Positions 35,795 to 44,892 of a DNA stretch of 64,000 nucleotides are shown piece after piece. Location of the stretch: the NCBI RefSeq assembly GCF_011046735.1, contig NZ_CP049258.1, positions 3,862,001 through 3,926,000 of the forward strand. Reading direction: 5' to 3'. The DNA comes from Nordella sp. HKS 07. GTDB taxonomy: Bacteria > Pseudomonadota > Alphaproteobacteria > Rhizobiales > Aestuariivirgaceae. Numbering within the stretch: the stretch's first letter is position 1; every line of letters begins with the position of its first letter. The notes beneath the pieces are model-generated. The model worked only from the letters and a program-made list of their open reading frames with translations. It was not told where the DNA came from and did not search any database. The position numbers were made by a program, and so were the translations under genes.

Positions 35795-37327
35795 ATGGCA
35801 ACTTCGCCGATCAATGATGTCACCTTCGGACAAGCTCTGCAAATCTCACTGGATAACTATTACGACCTCCTCAAAACCCAGACTGGTGGTCTTTCAGCTA
35901 AAGAATACCTTCAACTGAAGCTAGTTGCGGATAGCATCGACATTTCAGAAGATAAACTAGCCTCCCAGCACGGCTATAAATGGCTTTCTTATCACAACGT
36001 TGCAAGACGATGTGATCTATCCATTGAGCCTGTGCCAGTATCGGGCCAGATCATGACCGCAATGGCGAGGCTCACTCAAGTCTACGGCGAGTTTCTGCAA
36101 AAGCTTCGAGAATTTGCCACGGTGCGAGATTTGACTGGGCCGGAACAGAAGGAGGTTGCGGATATCACAACTGACATAAATTATCTTCGTCGCCAGGCAA
36201 TGGATTTAGCGTTGGCTGATCGAGTGGATTGGGAGGTTTACGCTACCGCCTATCAATTGGCGATAGGAAATACCTCCGCTTATGTTCAGTGGAGCAGCGC
36301 CTACGGCAGACTGAATGAAATCCAATCAAAAATGGGCGAAATTGGCACAAAGGACTACAGGCGCAGGACTATTTTGAATCGTCAGTATGGCGACGCGCAT
36401 GACAAAACGATTGTTGATACAGAGATTCTTTTCAATAGCCAAGGTATGAAGCTTAGGTACCCTACCTTCCCAGACTACGAATATCCGGAAGGCGACATCT
36501 TCAGCCCCGGGTATTTGGGAGCTCTCCCCCCTGGGTCAACTGCTCAGTATGAAGACAGATGGGCAATTGGAACAGATAAGACCCTTTCCTACATCAAGAC
36601 GGGAGTCCAAGGCGCCTTCCGCGCTACCTTCGATCGGACCACAACGAAGTCAACATCGATTTCCACCGACTGGGGTGGCTCAGCCAGTGCATCATATGCC
36701 TATGTCAGGGTGAGTGCATCGGTAAGTCAACACACCGCAATCCAGGACGAATTCAACCGTGGTGTAAGCATGGTGCTTTCAGCGGAATCGGCATTCCGAG
36801 CAAATATTTCGTATCCTTCGTGGTTTAATCCAACCTTGTTTTCCAGTCATTATGTAAAAGAGAATCCTCAGGTATTCCTCGATTTCTTTGGCGAAAACGG
36901 CTCACTGAGGTATTACCCAACAGCGCTCATTCTAGTGAGAGGGTTCTCTATAACCTTCACCTCAACGCAAAACTGGACTTATGACTATAAGAGCCATTTT
37001 AGTGCTTCCGGAGGTGGTGGCTTCAACGCATTTGGAATTGGCTTCGGAGGAAGCTCCAGTTACAGTAAGGACGAGCATCAGCACCAGGTCGATCAGCAAA
37101 ATACCAGTCTGACTATTAAGGACGATCCATCCACCATCCGATTTGTGGGATTTGCGGTCCTGCAAAATACTGTAATGCGTGCGGCAATCAGTGACTTCCA
37201 GAAAAAACATTTGGGGAATGTCTTTGCAAGCGCTACTTGGGAAGGTAAGGACTCGGACGGGCAAAAGGACGGGCGCAGAGTGCGTGCAAAAAAGAACGGG
37301 CGCAGAGTGCGTGCAAAAAAGGCTTAG
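35795..37327 (+). CDS. 510-residue protein of unknown function, Ser/Thr- and Gly-rich C-half
   Basis: The N-terminal ~200 residues are helical and soluble-looking. The C-terminal half is beta-rich: an alternating Ser/Thr tract (TTTKSTSISTDWGGSASASY), a glycine-rich segment SASGGGGFNAFGIGFGGSSS and the closing SLTIKDDPSTIRFVGFAVLQ. Such amphipathic Ser/Thr tracts are typical of aerolysin-like pore-forming proteins, but I see no family signature, so that is only a suggestion. There is no signal peptide. The last residues are a basic duplicated motif (GRRVRAKK twice) created by a 27-bp tandem duplication. A lipoprotein gene overlaps the 3' end by 17 bp. Low GC compared with the core suggests transfer. 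Confidence 0.7.
   Translation: MATSPINDVTFGQALQISLDNYYDLLKTQTGGLSAKEYLQLKLVADSIDISEDKLASQHGYKWLSYHNVARRCDLSIEPVPVSGQIMTAMARLTQVYGEFLQKLREFATVRDLTGPEQKEVADITTDINYLRRQAMDLALADRVDWEVYATAYQLAIGNTSAYVQWSSAYGRLNEIQSKMGEIGTKDYRRRTILNRQYGDAHDKTIVDTEILFNSQGMKLRYPTFPDYEYPEGDIFSPGYLGALPPGSTAQYEDRWAIGTDKTLSYIKTGVQGAFRATFDRTTTKSTSISTDWGGSASASYAYVRVSASVSQHTAIQDEFNRGVSMVLSAESAFRANISYPSWFNPTLFSSHYVKENPQVFLDFFGENGSLRYYPTALILVRGFSITFTSTQNWTYDYKSHFSASGGGGFNAFGIGFGGSSSYSKDEHQHQVDQQNTSLTIKDDPSTIRFVGFAVLQNTVMRAAISDFQKKHLGNVFASATWEGKDSDGQKDGRRVRAKKNGRRVRAKKA
37271..37324 (+). repeat. 27-bp tandem duplication
   Basis: The block gggcgcagagtgcgtgcaaa occurs at 37271 and again 27 bp later at 37298. It adds nine codons to the end of the 510-residue protein and doubles the GTG start region of the overlapping lipoprotein gene (GTG at 37284 and 37311). 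Confidence 0.9.
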
Positions 37328-37751
37328 CATCTGCATTGTGGCGGTCATTCTAGGCGGATGCGCAACAGGTCCATTGGTGTCATCGGTGCGTCTGCCGCTT
37401 TGTCCTCGAATCGCGACTCAAAGCTACTATCCAGTGGAATCGCGCGCGATTGTAAATAAGTTCATTGCAGATCAAGCGATGCTTAGGCACATTCGGGTTC
37501 GCCCAATGTCATCATTCACAGCGGAATTCTTGGGAGCGCCCTGGCAAGTGGCATGGTTGAAAAGAAACTATCGATTTATGTTGTGTGCTTTCGACCCGAA
37601 ACAGGAACTATATGATCGTGAGACTTACATCACGTGTATGACCCATGCTGATGAATGGGCCGCAATTGTCCAATCTGGTCACCCTGAGGACTTGATGTTG
37701 GAGGGAACACACTTTACAGAAACTTGTGCAACGCCTAACTACGGGCGTTAG
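37311..37751 (+). CDS. putative lipoprotein
   Basis: A 146-residue protein from the GTG at 37311. The N-terminus VQKRLSICIVAVILGGCATG is a typical lipoprotein signal peptide: positive residues, a hydrophobic core and a lipobox LGGC with the acylated cysteine at position 17. The mature part holds several cysteines (LPLCPR, FMLCAFD, YITCMT, TETCAT) that could form disulphides in the periplasm. It overlaps the end of the 510-residue gene by 17 bp, so the two are probably co-translated and may act together. No family recognised. Confidence 0.65.
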   Translation: MQKRLSICIVAVILGGCATGPLVSSVRLPLCPRIATQSYYPVESRAIVNKFIADQAMLRHIRVRPMSSFTAEFLGAPWQVAWLKRNYRFMLCAFDPKQELYDRETYITCMTHADEWAAIVQSGHPEDLMLEGTHFTETCATPNYGR

Positions 37752-38250
37752 TCTCGCGGTGACCTACAATTGACGTTTCACCGGTGGCCATTTGAGCCTC
37801 AGCAGATTTGCACCGCTCCCGGTCCTTGGATCACGTGAGACCAGCAAGGCACTCTTTCGGATCTTCGTAGACCCTGACAACCATCCTCCGAGGCTATCGC
37901 GTTCTCACCGATTTTGCGCCCGCCAGCGAGCAGCCCTAGCTTCGGCGAATCCTCGGTCGGCGGTTCAAATGCCGCGGTCTCGCAACTCGCGGTTGAGATT
38001 CTCGACGGCTCGTATCTCAGTCTATTTGGCTGACTCACATCCTGCTAGGTATTGCAAGTCCGTAATGCTCAACAACCTTTTATCCGAGCAGAGCTCATCT
38101 ACTTGGAATGACCTGGAAGTTGCAGATTTTATCCCATCAGTTTTCTGAAAAGGGAGAACAGCTGCCGACAAATTGGCTCTTCTCTGTTTCCAAAATTAAC
38201 GCACTCGGGCTGCAACACATGGCCCGTTCGATGAAAACGCGCTCGTTACC
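37752..38250. other. gene-free stretch
   Basis: Between two convergent genes. Short frames on the plus strand (37792-38148, 38108-38386) show no family resemblance, no good ribosome-binding site and overlap the end of the next gene, so I do not call them. No clear terminator hairpin was found. Confidence 0.35.
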
Positions 38251-38733
38251 TTACTTTGCGGGTGGAGTACTCAAGATGATTGTGCACCAATCTGGCCGGG
38301 GCTTCCTATTGCAAGCCTCCAACGCAAGTTTGCTTAGTTTGGACGTATCAGCGGTCGCAAAGTTCTTCAACTTTATAGTGATCTGATTTCCTCTATTCGA
38401 ATCGGCGACTAGCGTATTTTCGGCAGTAGCTCCGAGTGTTCCCCCACCCAGTAACCCGCCAGTAAGCGGTATGCTGGCCGGATTTAATGTCAGCTTGCCG
38501 GTGTTTGTGGCGTGGGCGCTGATATTGAATACCACGGTAACTTCGTCAACGATTTGTCCGAAGCGCTGGCGACCTTCCGTCCGGCGATGTAATTCATCCA
38601 GGCTGTCTGCTGTTTGGATCATCGCTGACTTGAGCGTTATAGCCCGTGGATCGGCAACCTCCTTCGGGGTGTAGGTGCATCCTGCAAGCACAAGCACCAC
38701 CCCAATGGACATGATTATACGATAGCCCGACAT
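38251..38733 (-). CDS. putative lipoprotein
   Basis: A 160-residue protein starting at the ATG at 38733, which has GGGAGGG about 6 bases upstream. The signal peptide MSGYRIIMSIGVVLVLAGC ends in a lipobox LAGC, cysteine 19. The mature part contains a helical segment (SAMIQTADSLDELHRR) followed by a beta-rich region, including SIPLTGGLLGGGTLGATAEN and a C-terminal pair of cysteines (EACNRKPRPDWC). It would be anchored in a membrane facing the periplasm. No family recognised. It is convergent with the preceding lipoprotein gene. Confidence 0.65.
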   Translation of the reverse strand: MSGYRIIMSIGVVLVLAGCTYTPKEVADPRAITLKSAMIQTADSLDELHRRTEGRQRFGQIVDEVTVVFNISAHATNTGKLTLNPASIPLTGGLLGGGTLGATAENTLVADSNRGNQITIKLKNFATADTSKLSKLALEACNRKPRPDWCTIILSTPPAK

Positions 38734-39203
38734 ATTATCCCTCCCCTGTTTGCCCTCCGCACTGCGCAAGTTTGAAATTAATTTGGCAGCTTCAACCTCG
38801 ATTCTCCCCGCCGACACAAAGAGGGGGCCTTGAGCGCTACCGCAATAGTTGCGGCGTCGGCCATCATTGCCTCCGTCGGCTCTGGTCGTTGTTTTAGGTA
38901 AGGTCAACCACGTGCATCCCTCCCCCCTTGGAGCAAGATTGGATAAACATGCCCGACGCGTGTGGAGCGCTGCTTTTGTCAGTATGCAGACTTACGGTAA
39001 GTTAATGATGCGCTTGACTCTAATTGGAGTCAATACGCTGATCCGAATTCGCCATCGCCGAGTAGTGCGGGACGGGCGCTGTTTGATTACGGTACAGACG
39101 GTGATTATAGGTGAGTGATCCGAACACAAGGAGACGCTCGACATGTCATGCGGGATGAGCAAAACCGCTGGCATGGCGGGAGCGAATATGATTCCATCCG
39201 GAC
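38734..39203. other. gene-free stretch before IS66 remnant
   Basis: No gene supported. The tnpA and tnpB genes that normally precede tnpC in IS66 elements are not present here, so the left part of the insertion sequence has been lost or was never acquired. Confidence 0.4.
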
Positions 39204-40838
39204 ATGACCGATGCGGCCGATCAGCTTCCTCATGGCCTTGCCAGTGCGCATGCGATGATCCTCGTCGAGCGTGCGGCTCGTCGTGAAGCGGAGGCGCTCG
39301 CCGCCCGCGCCCAGGCGGTGAACTCGCATTCGGATGCGCTGATCGCCCGGCTCAGGCTGGAGATCGAGAAGCTGAAGCGCGACATCAATGGCAGCCGCTC
39401 GGAGCGCAAAGCTCGGCTTCTTGAACAGATGGAATTGCAGCTCGAGGAACTGGAGGCCGACGCCGGCGAAGACGAACTGGCGGCGGAGCTCGCGGCACGC
39501 TCCCCGGCGGTCAGGGCCTTCGAGCGCAAGCGTCCATCGCGGAAGCCTTTCCCAGAGCATCTGCCGCGCCAACGTGTCGTCATTGCCTCACCAGCCAACT
39601 GCCCGTGCTGCGGTTCGGCCGAACTGGCGAAGCTGGGTGAAGAAGTCACCGAGACGCTGGAGGTGATCCCGCGCCAGTGGAAGGTGATCCAGACGGTGCG
39701 CGAGAAGTTCTCCTGCCGCGAACGCGAGAAGATCACCCAGCCGCCGGCACCCTTCCACGTGACGCCGCGCGGCTTTGCCGGGCCGAACCTTTTGGCGATG
39801 ATCCTGTTCGAGAAGTTCGGTCAGCACCAGCGGCTGAACCGGCAGAGCGAGCGCTACGCCCGCGAAGGCATCGACCTCAGCCTGTCGACGCTTGCCGACC
39901 GGGTCGGGGCCTGCGCCGCGGCACTGAAGCCGGTGCATGCGCTGATCGAGGCGCATGTGCTTGCTGCCGAACGGCTGTATGGTGACGGCACCACTGTGCC
40001 GATCCTGGCGAAGGGCAAGACCGATAGGGGGCGCATCTGGACCTATGTCAGAGATGACCGGCCGTTCGGCGGACAATCGCCGCCGGCGGCGCTCTACTAT
40101 GCCTCGCGCGATCGGCGGCAGGAACATCCAGAGCGCTATCTGAAGAGCTTCACCGGCATTCTGCAGGCGGACGCCTATGGCGGCTACAACCCGCTGTTCA
40201 AGGTGGACCGCGATCCTGTTCCGCTGACGCAGGCGCTGTGCTGGGCCCATTCACGGCGCAAATTCTTCGCGCTTGCTGATATCGCCAGCAATGCCAAACG
40301 CGGAAACAATGCTGCCACGATCTCGCCGGTTACGCTGGAGGCGGTCAAGCGCATCGACGCGCTGTTCGACATCGAGCGCGACGTTAATGGTCTTTCAGCC
40401 AACGAGCGGCTGCAACGACGTCAGAAGGACAGTCGTCCGCTCGTTGATGAGCTTCAGACCTGGCTTCGATCTGAGCGAGGAAAGCTGTCGCGCAGTTCAC
40501 CGGTCACCGAGCCGATCGATTACATGCTGAAGCGCTGGGACGGGTTTACAGCCTTCCTCGGCGACGGCTGGGTCTGCCTGACGAATAATGTCGCCGAACG
40601 GGCGCAGCGTGGCTTCGCTCTCGGCAGATAATCGTGGCTCTTCGCCGGCTCCGATCGTGGTGCCGATCGCGCCGCCTTCATGGCGACGCTGATCATGAGC
40701 GCCAAGCTCAACGACGTCGATCCGCAAGCCTGGCTCGCCGATGTGCTCGCTCGCATCGCTGACATGCCTATCACACGACTTGAGGTGTTACTTCCGTGGA
40801 ATTGGCAGTCAGCCAAAGTTACGCCAAATGCGGAAAGG
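39204..40838 (+). pseudogene. tnpC: IS66-family transposase (tnpC) with in-frame TAA
   Basis: The frame encodes an almost complete IS66 TnpC: a leucine-zipper-like N-terminus (LRLEIEKLKRDINGSRSERK), the zinc-finger NCPCCGS, the conserved LAMILFEKFGQHQRLNRQSE, the DDE core with YGDGTTVPIL, LQADAYGGYN and the glutamate in NNVAERAQRGFALGR. A TAA at 40629-40631 interrupts the strongly conserved GR-K-SWLFAGSDRGADRAA; one A-to-T change from a lysine codon explains it. The frame continues to the normal C-terminal LPWNW. tnpA and tnpB are absent. It is therefore inactive. Confidence 0.9.
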
Positions 40839-40870
40839 CCGCGTAAACTCAGAACGCCAGGATTGTTATA

Positions 40871-41718
40871 GTGAGACCCGGAACAACAAAATTTTCATTC
40901 CAGCAGGTTGATGTTTTCTCTTCCAGAGCATTGCTAGGTAACCCGTTGGCGGTTGTCATCGGAGCAGATACCTTGACCGCGTCTGAGATGGCTGCTTTCA
41001 CGAGTTGGACAACCTCAGCGAAACGACCTTCCTTCAACAGCCGAAGTCGGCGGATGCTGACTACCGCGTTCGAATCTTTACGCCTGTTTCTGAATTGCCC
41101 TTCGCGGGCCACCCTACCTTAGGGAGTTGTCACGTCTGGCTGTCTTCCGGTGGGCGGCCAAAGAGTGGTGACATTATCCAAGAGTGCGATGCAGGACTTA
41201 TCCGAATTCGGCGTGACAATGAGCGGCTATCTTTCGAAGCCCCCAAGCTACGCCGCTCGGGCCCAGTGGAACTCGACACGCTGACGCGAGCCATCGAAGG
41301 TCTGCGATTGACCTCTGATGTCATCGTCGACGCCAACTGGGTGGACAATGGCCCAGGTTGGCTTGCTGTCCTGCTACGCTCCAGGGCTGACGTCTTGGCG
41401 CTGCGCCCGGATTTTGCCGTGCTGTCCGGATTGCGGGTCGGTGTCGTTGCTCCCTGGGATCCTATGAAGGATGGGCGGGATGCGGATTTCGAGATGCGCG
41501 CCTTTTCCGCGGCCGGTTTTGAAGATCCTGTAACCGGCAGCCTAAACGCTGGCATCGCGCAATGGTTGATAGGAAATGGCATCGCGCCCTCGTCGTACAT
41601 TGCCAGCCAGGGTACCGTCCTTGGAAGGAAAGGCCGTGTTCATGTCGAGCAGGTCGAGAACCAGGTTTGGATCGGCGGCGACGTTACGACGTGTATCGAG
41701 GGAGTTGCAGCCGTTTAA
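40871..41718 (+). pseudogene. PhzF-family isomerase/epimerase gene with frameshift
   Basis: The N-terminal frame reads FSFQQVDVFSSRALLGNPLA, typical of PhzF proteins, then loses sense near 41009. A second frame resumes at once with NLSETTFLQQP, including the catalytic glutamate, and continues through SELPFAGHPTLGS and the C-terminal AAGFEDPVTGSLNAGIAQWL to a normal stop. A single-base deletion in the tggacaacctc region accounts for this. PhzF enzymes catalyse isomerisation/epimerisation of small metabolites. The gene directly follows the IS66 remnant, and the start is a GTG at 40871. It is probably inactive, unless the lesion is a sequencing error. Confidence 0.85.
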
Positions 41719-42502
41719 TTTGAACTAGTACTGGCAGCATCGAAGTCTCTGCCAGAGAGGCAGCCTACCTGCGGCCTTCGCCGGATGGTTACGCAGGGCG
41801 GGCAACCGGCGCAGGTGCTTGCTGGCGGAGGAATGCCGCGATCGAGTTGTGGATGCCTTCGCTCAGCTGGCCGAAGCTTCCGCACAGGTTGGCATTCCGT
41901 CCGGCGGTAAAGCCACGGCGTTCGGCTTCCTCGATCGCCTTCGGGTCGGGCATGTGCGGTTCTGGACTTTTATTTAATTCTGCGAGCTGCCGCTTCAGCG
42001 CCGCGATCTCGGCTCGGAGCGCCTGGGTCGCTCGCGGCCGTCCCGGCTTCGATCGTCGCAAGCTTGCCCTTGAGGGCATCCAGATTGATAGTCGCCAGCG
42101 TCGGCTCGTGAACCTCAACGTCGTCCGGCGCCTGCTGCTGTCAATGCCGCTTGGTCTCGGCGTTTCGCCTTCGCTCCGCAATCGCCGCCTTGCTCCGCCA
42201 GCCATGACGAATCATGATTTCGGTACGCGGCAAGCAACGGAGAGATATCGAATCATGCGCTTGGTATGCGGTATTTGTAACGGCTGCGGCGGCGCGCCGG
42301 CGTGGGCTGCAAAGCAAGCTCGCATTTCGCCGGGACCGCTGTCGGCAACGGCGTGACCTACGGGACGACCAAAAAGCAAGGTCAACAAGAAGTGGCACAA
42401 GCAGGTCGTCAAATAGTTCAGCTCCGAGCCGCTGGGCACGATGGTCGTCGGAACGTTCCACCACATGCTCCACATGATCATGGAGAACAAGACGGCGATC
42501 AG
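41719..42502. other. degenerate stretch with hypothetical-gene scraps
   Basis: Leftward translation shows gene-like pieces in two frames: VEVHEPTLATINLDALKGKL near 42040-42125 and, nearer the end, a coiled-coil-like AEIAALKRQLAELNK with DPKAIEEAERRGFTAGRNAN (about 41795-42030). Together they could be one frameshifted hypothetical gene that ends at 41789. A rightward scrap ending ISYVVGRDGFKW at about 42535 also looks protein-like. Nothing intact or recognisable. Confidence 0.4.
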
Positions 42503-43033
42503 TTATGTCGTCGGGCGGGACGGCTTCAAGTGGTAATCGAGCCACACTCCGCCAGGCGGGGTGGTCCAGCTTTCGCAAGTGGGCTGCCAGGTTAGATCGC
42601 CGACGTAGCGGCGCCACTCGCTGGGGGACAGATTGCGGCCGGGCCCAGTGCAGAGCTGTTGGAGCATGTCATCGAGATTGGTGTTCCAGAGCCGTGCCGT
42701 CTTGTCATCGCACGCGGTGGCGAGCAGCTTACCGTCCGGGCTGAACGTCACTGCCCAGACCCAATTGTCGTGGGCGAGCTCATGGCCATCCGCCCCGCCA
42801 CGATCCGCGCCGTCTTGTCCCGGCTGGCGGTAGCGAGCAGTTTGTCATCCAGGCTGAACGCCACTGCCATGACCACAGCGTCGTGGGTGACGCGGACGAG
42901 CTCGCGGCCATCCGCCACGATCCGCGCCGTCTTGTCCTCGCTGGCGGTAGGAGCAGCTTGTCATCCGGGCTGAACGCTACCGCACGGACCTGCGAGATGC
43001 GAGCGAGCTCGCGGCCGTCGTCCACCGCCATGA
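42503..43033 (-). pseudogene. WD40-repeat gene, C-terminal part with frameshifts
   Basis: Leftward, blades RISQVRAVAFSPDDKLL, AVAFSLDDKLLATASRDKTA and AVTFSPDGKLLATACDDKTA are followed by the genuine C-terminus LWNTNLDDMLQQLCTGPGRN and LSPSEWRRYVGDLTWQPTC. The frame changes near 42950 (two bases missing) and near 42795 (the same five-base insertion as in the array at 33-34 kb). About 105 bp (42737-42842) match the 249-bp array almost exactly. It is likely the other part of the same ancestral WD40 gene, split from the array by rearrangement. Confidence 0.8.
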
Positions 43034-43150
43034 TCCGGCCATGGTCGCGATGAGCGTCCTGCGAATGAACTGATAGCCCCCGCATGCGGTCGATTCCGAG
43101 CCTGCCGTTATCATAGCGTGCTGATATTCCCAGATGTCTTTCAGTGTCAT
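43034..43150 (-). pseudogene. possible phage muramidase (lysozyme) fragment
   Basis: Leftward from the ATG at 43150 the frame reads MTLKDIWEYQHAMITAGSES followed by TACGGYQFIRRTL, a pattern like that of small phage muramidases (a tryptophan-containing helix, then STAxGxYQFI-TL). Only about 39 residues remain before the sequence passes into WD40 DNA. Confidence 0.35.
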
Positions 43151-43374
43151 CCTCGAGACATCGGTCCTGAGCGAAACGCCCCTTGCACCTCCGTAAATCT
43201 GGCCATCGCCCCCGGCGCTTCCACCTCGAACGCGCGCTCACCGAGCCGGTTCAAATCATGATCGTGTCTTTGAAAACTGGCATTTGCCGTTTCAGCCTGA
43301 CGGGGCAGCCAGCAGTCGCGACTCAAATTCCTCTGCTAAGTATTCTGATTTGATCCAGTTCATCCTCGCTTTTC

Positions 43375-44892
43375 TTACACCGTTCTGTTGGACGTTCGGC
43401 GAAAAACATCCGGCAGTTCCGGCCAGTCATTGGTCTGCTGCGCGTTACGGCCGCTACTTGCCGTCACAGCGTCACAAGACCGGTGATTGTTGACTTTCAG
43501 CCCCGTTTGATCCGACACAACGTTCGCAGGTGTGACGGCACCTACACTCTGGCTCCCCTTAATTTCATTGAGTTGTGACGGTGTGACGGATGTGTCGCGG
43601 ATATACCTCCCAAAGGCGTCGTTGAAATCGTCCATCTTGTAGCCCTTGGCCGTCTTGTGGCCCTCACGTATCCCACTCGGTTTGATGCCGAATGGCTCCA
43701 GCAATTTCGCGATCTGTCGTGGCGTAATGGGTTTATCCTTGGACCATTCTGGCCAGGGCCGGTCCTCCATCTTCGACAATTCTTGGGCCACCTCTGCAGA
43801 GAAAAGTCGGTCACCGCCGCTGGAGGCAAAGATGTGCCTTATGTCTTCAAGCAGCATGATGCTATATGTCTGCTCATTCTGGCCACTGAGTTCCTGGGCA
43901 ATCCTGCGGACCCGGGCTGGCCACTCGCCGCCGGCCAGATCGCCAATGGCTATCAGTGGCCGCCAGTTGTCGGCGGCTCTCCGTCGGAGAGTCGTGGGCA
44001 TCATGGGATCAGCGGAACTCAGATTGATATGATTGTCTGCGACCCAACGTGCCGCCTTTTGGCGTAACGGCTCAAGGTGATCGAGGCGATCTGGACGAAG
44101 CGGTTCGACACTTTCGCTCCCCAACATCCGCCGCAACTCGATGTGAATGGTCCGGCTTGCCAGGGTCGCCGGCAGCTTGCCGATCAGTGCTATCGCCTTT
44201 GGCGCCCAAGTGCGGAATGGCCTCGGCTCATGATCATCCCCCGTGGTCCGGAGAACATATGCGTTGGCCCGCTGGTGACCACTGTTGAGCACACCTCGAA
44301 GCTCATCACTGTCCCGCAGGAAGGTGTCGGCCTCGTCGATCAAGAGCGTCGGCTTATACTTCTCGACTACACGGAAAAGCGCCGCGGCAGTAATATTGGA
44401 AACCGGACACGGACGCGGTACCAGCGCATTAAGAAGGGTTAGGCAAGTGGTCTTGCCGCATTCGGGAGTCGGACTTGTGATGCCGAGCACCGGGCTAATG
44501 CCAAAACAGTCATGGGCATGGGCATGAATCACCCAAAGGGCAATGAGCTCGGCGGTGCCGCTCAGAAGCACCAAATATCTGTCAGCCGTGCTAGTAAGGC
44601 TATCTAGAAGGTCGCCGAGCAATACCGGCGATGGCCACGGCTCTGGATCGGCCAGGAAGCCCACAGCACTCGGCTCGTTGGCACTGGCTTGATGACCGCG
44701 GAGGTTGTCTACCTCCTTGTCAAGGGTGCCAACCCGAACCTTCAATCGGTCAGCCTCGTCCTGGCGGACTCGATCGTATTCGAAAAGCGGCAGTGCAGCG
44801 AGCCTCGCAAAACTCTCCTGAGGCGTTTCCGCGGCGGATTCCACGTTCGCGGCCGTGTCGATGGCCGCCACTATGTCCTTCTCTCCGGTCAT
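43375..44892 (-). CDS. DUF3631 ATPase-like protein of mobile element
   Basis: A 505-residue protein. The Walker A-like SPTPECGKTTCL near residue 145 and the Walker B PTLLIDEADTFL near 190 mark a P-loop ATPase, followed by the DUF3631 region with LRRRAADNWRPLIAIGDLAG. These proteins accompany Toprim primases in integrated elements and plasmids and probably act as the helicase/loader in replication of the excised element. The start overlaps the Toprim gene stop by 4 bp (ATGA), so the pair is co-translated. The C-terminal ~80 residues look disordered. Unlike the broken pair at the island's left end, this one is intact. Confidence 0.83.
   Translation of the reverse strand: MTGEKDIVAAIDTAANVESAAETPQESFARLAALPLFEYDRVRQDEADRLKVRVGTLDKEVDNLRGHQASANEPSAVGFLADPEPWPSPVLLGDLLDSLTSTADRYLVLLSGTAELIALWVIHAHAHDCFGISPVLGITSPTPECGKTTCLTLLNALVPRPCPVSNITAAALFRVVEKYKPTLLIDEADTFLRDSDELRGVLNSGHQRANAYVLRTTGDDHEPRPFRTWAPKAIALIGKLPATLASRTIHIELRRMLGSESVEPLRPDRLDHLEPLRQKAARWVADNHINLSSADPMMPTTLRRRAADNWRPLIAIGDLAGGEWPARVRRIAQELSGQNEQTYSIMLLEDIRHIFASSGGDRLFSAEVAQELSKMEDRPWPEWSKDKPITPRQIAKLLEPFGIKPSGIREGHKTAKGYKMDDFNDAFGRYIRDTSVTPSQLNEIKGSQSVGAVTPANVVSDQTGLKVNNHRSCDAVTASSGRNAQQTNDWPELPDVFRRTSNRTV

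Noticed and set aside
13096-40631. Stop-codon recoding or selenocysteine as explanation for in-frame stops
   Set aside because: TAG, TGA and TAA all occur, at conserved W, likely R, Q, Y and K positions, in genes that show other damage; simple decay fits better.
41789-42205. 138-codon leftward frame
   Set aside because: Protein-like only in its second half; the first half makes sense in another frame, so I treat it as a degenerate scrap rather than a gene.
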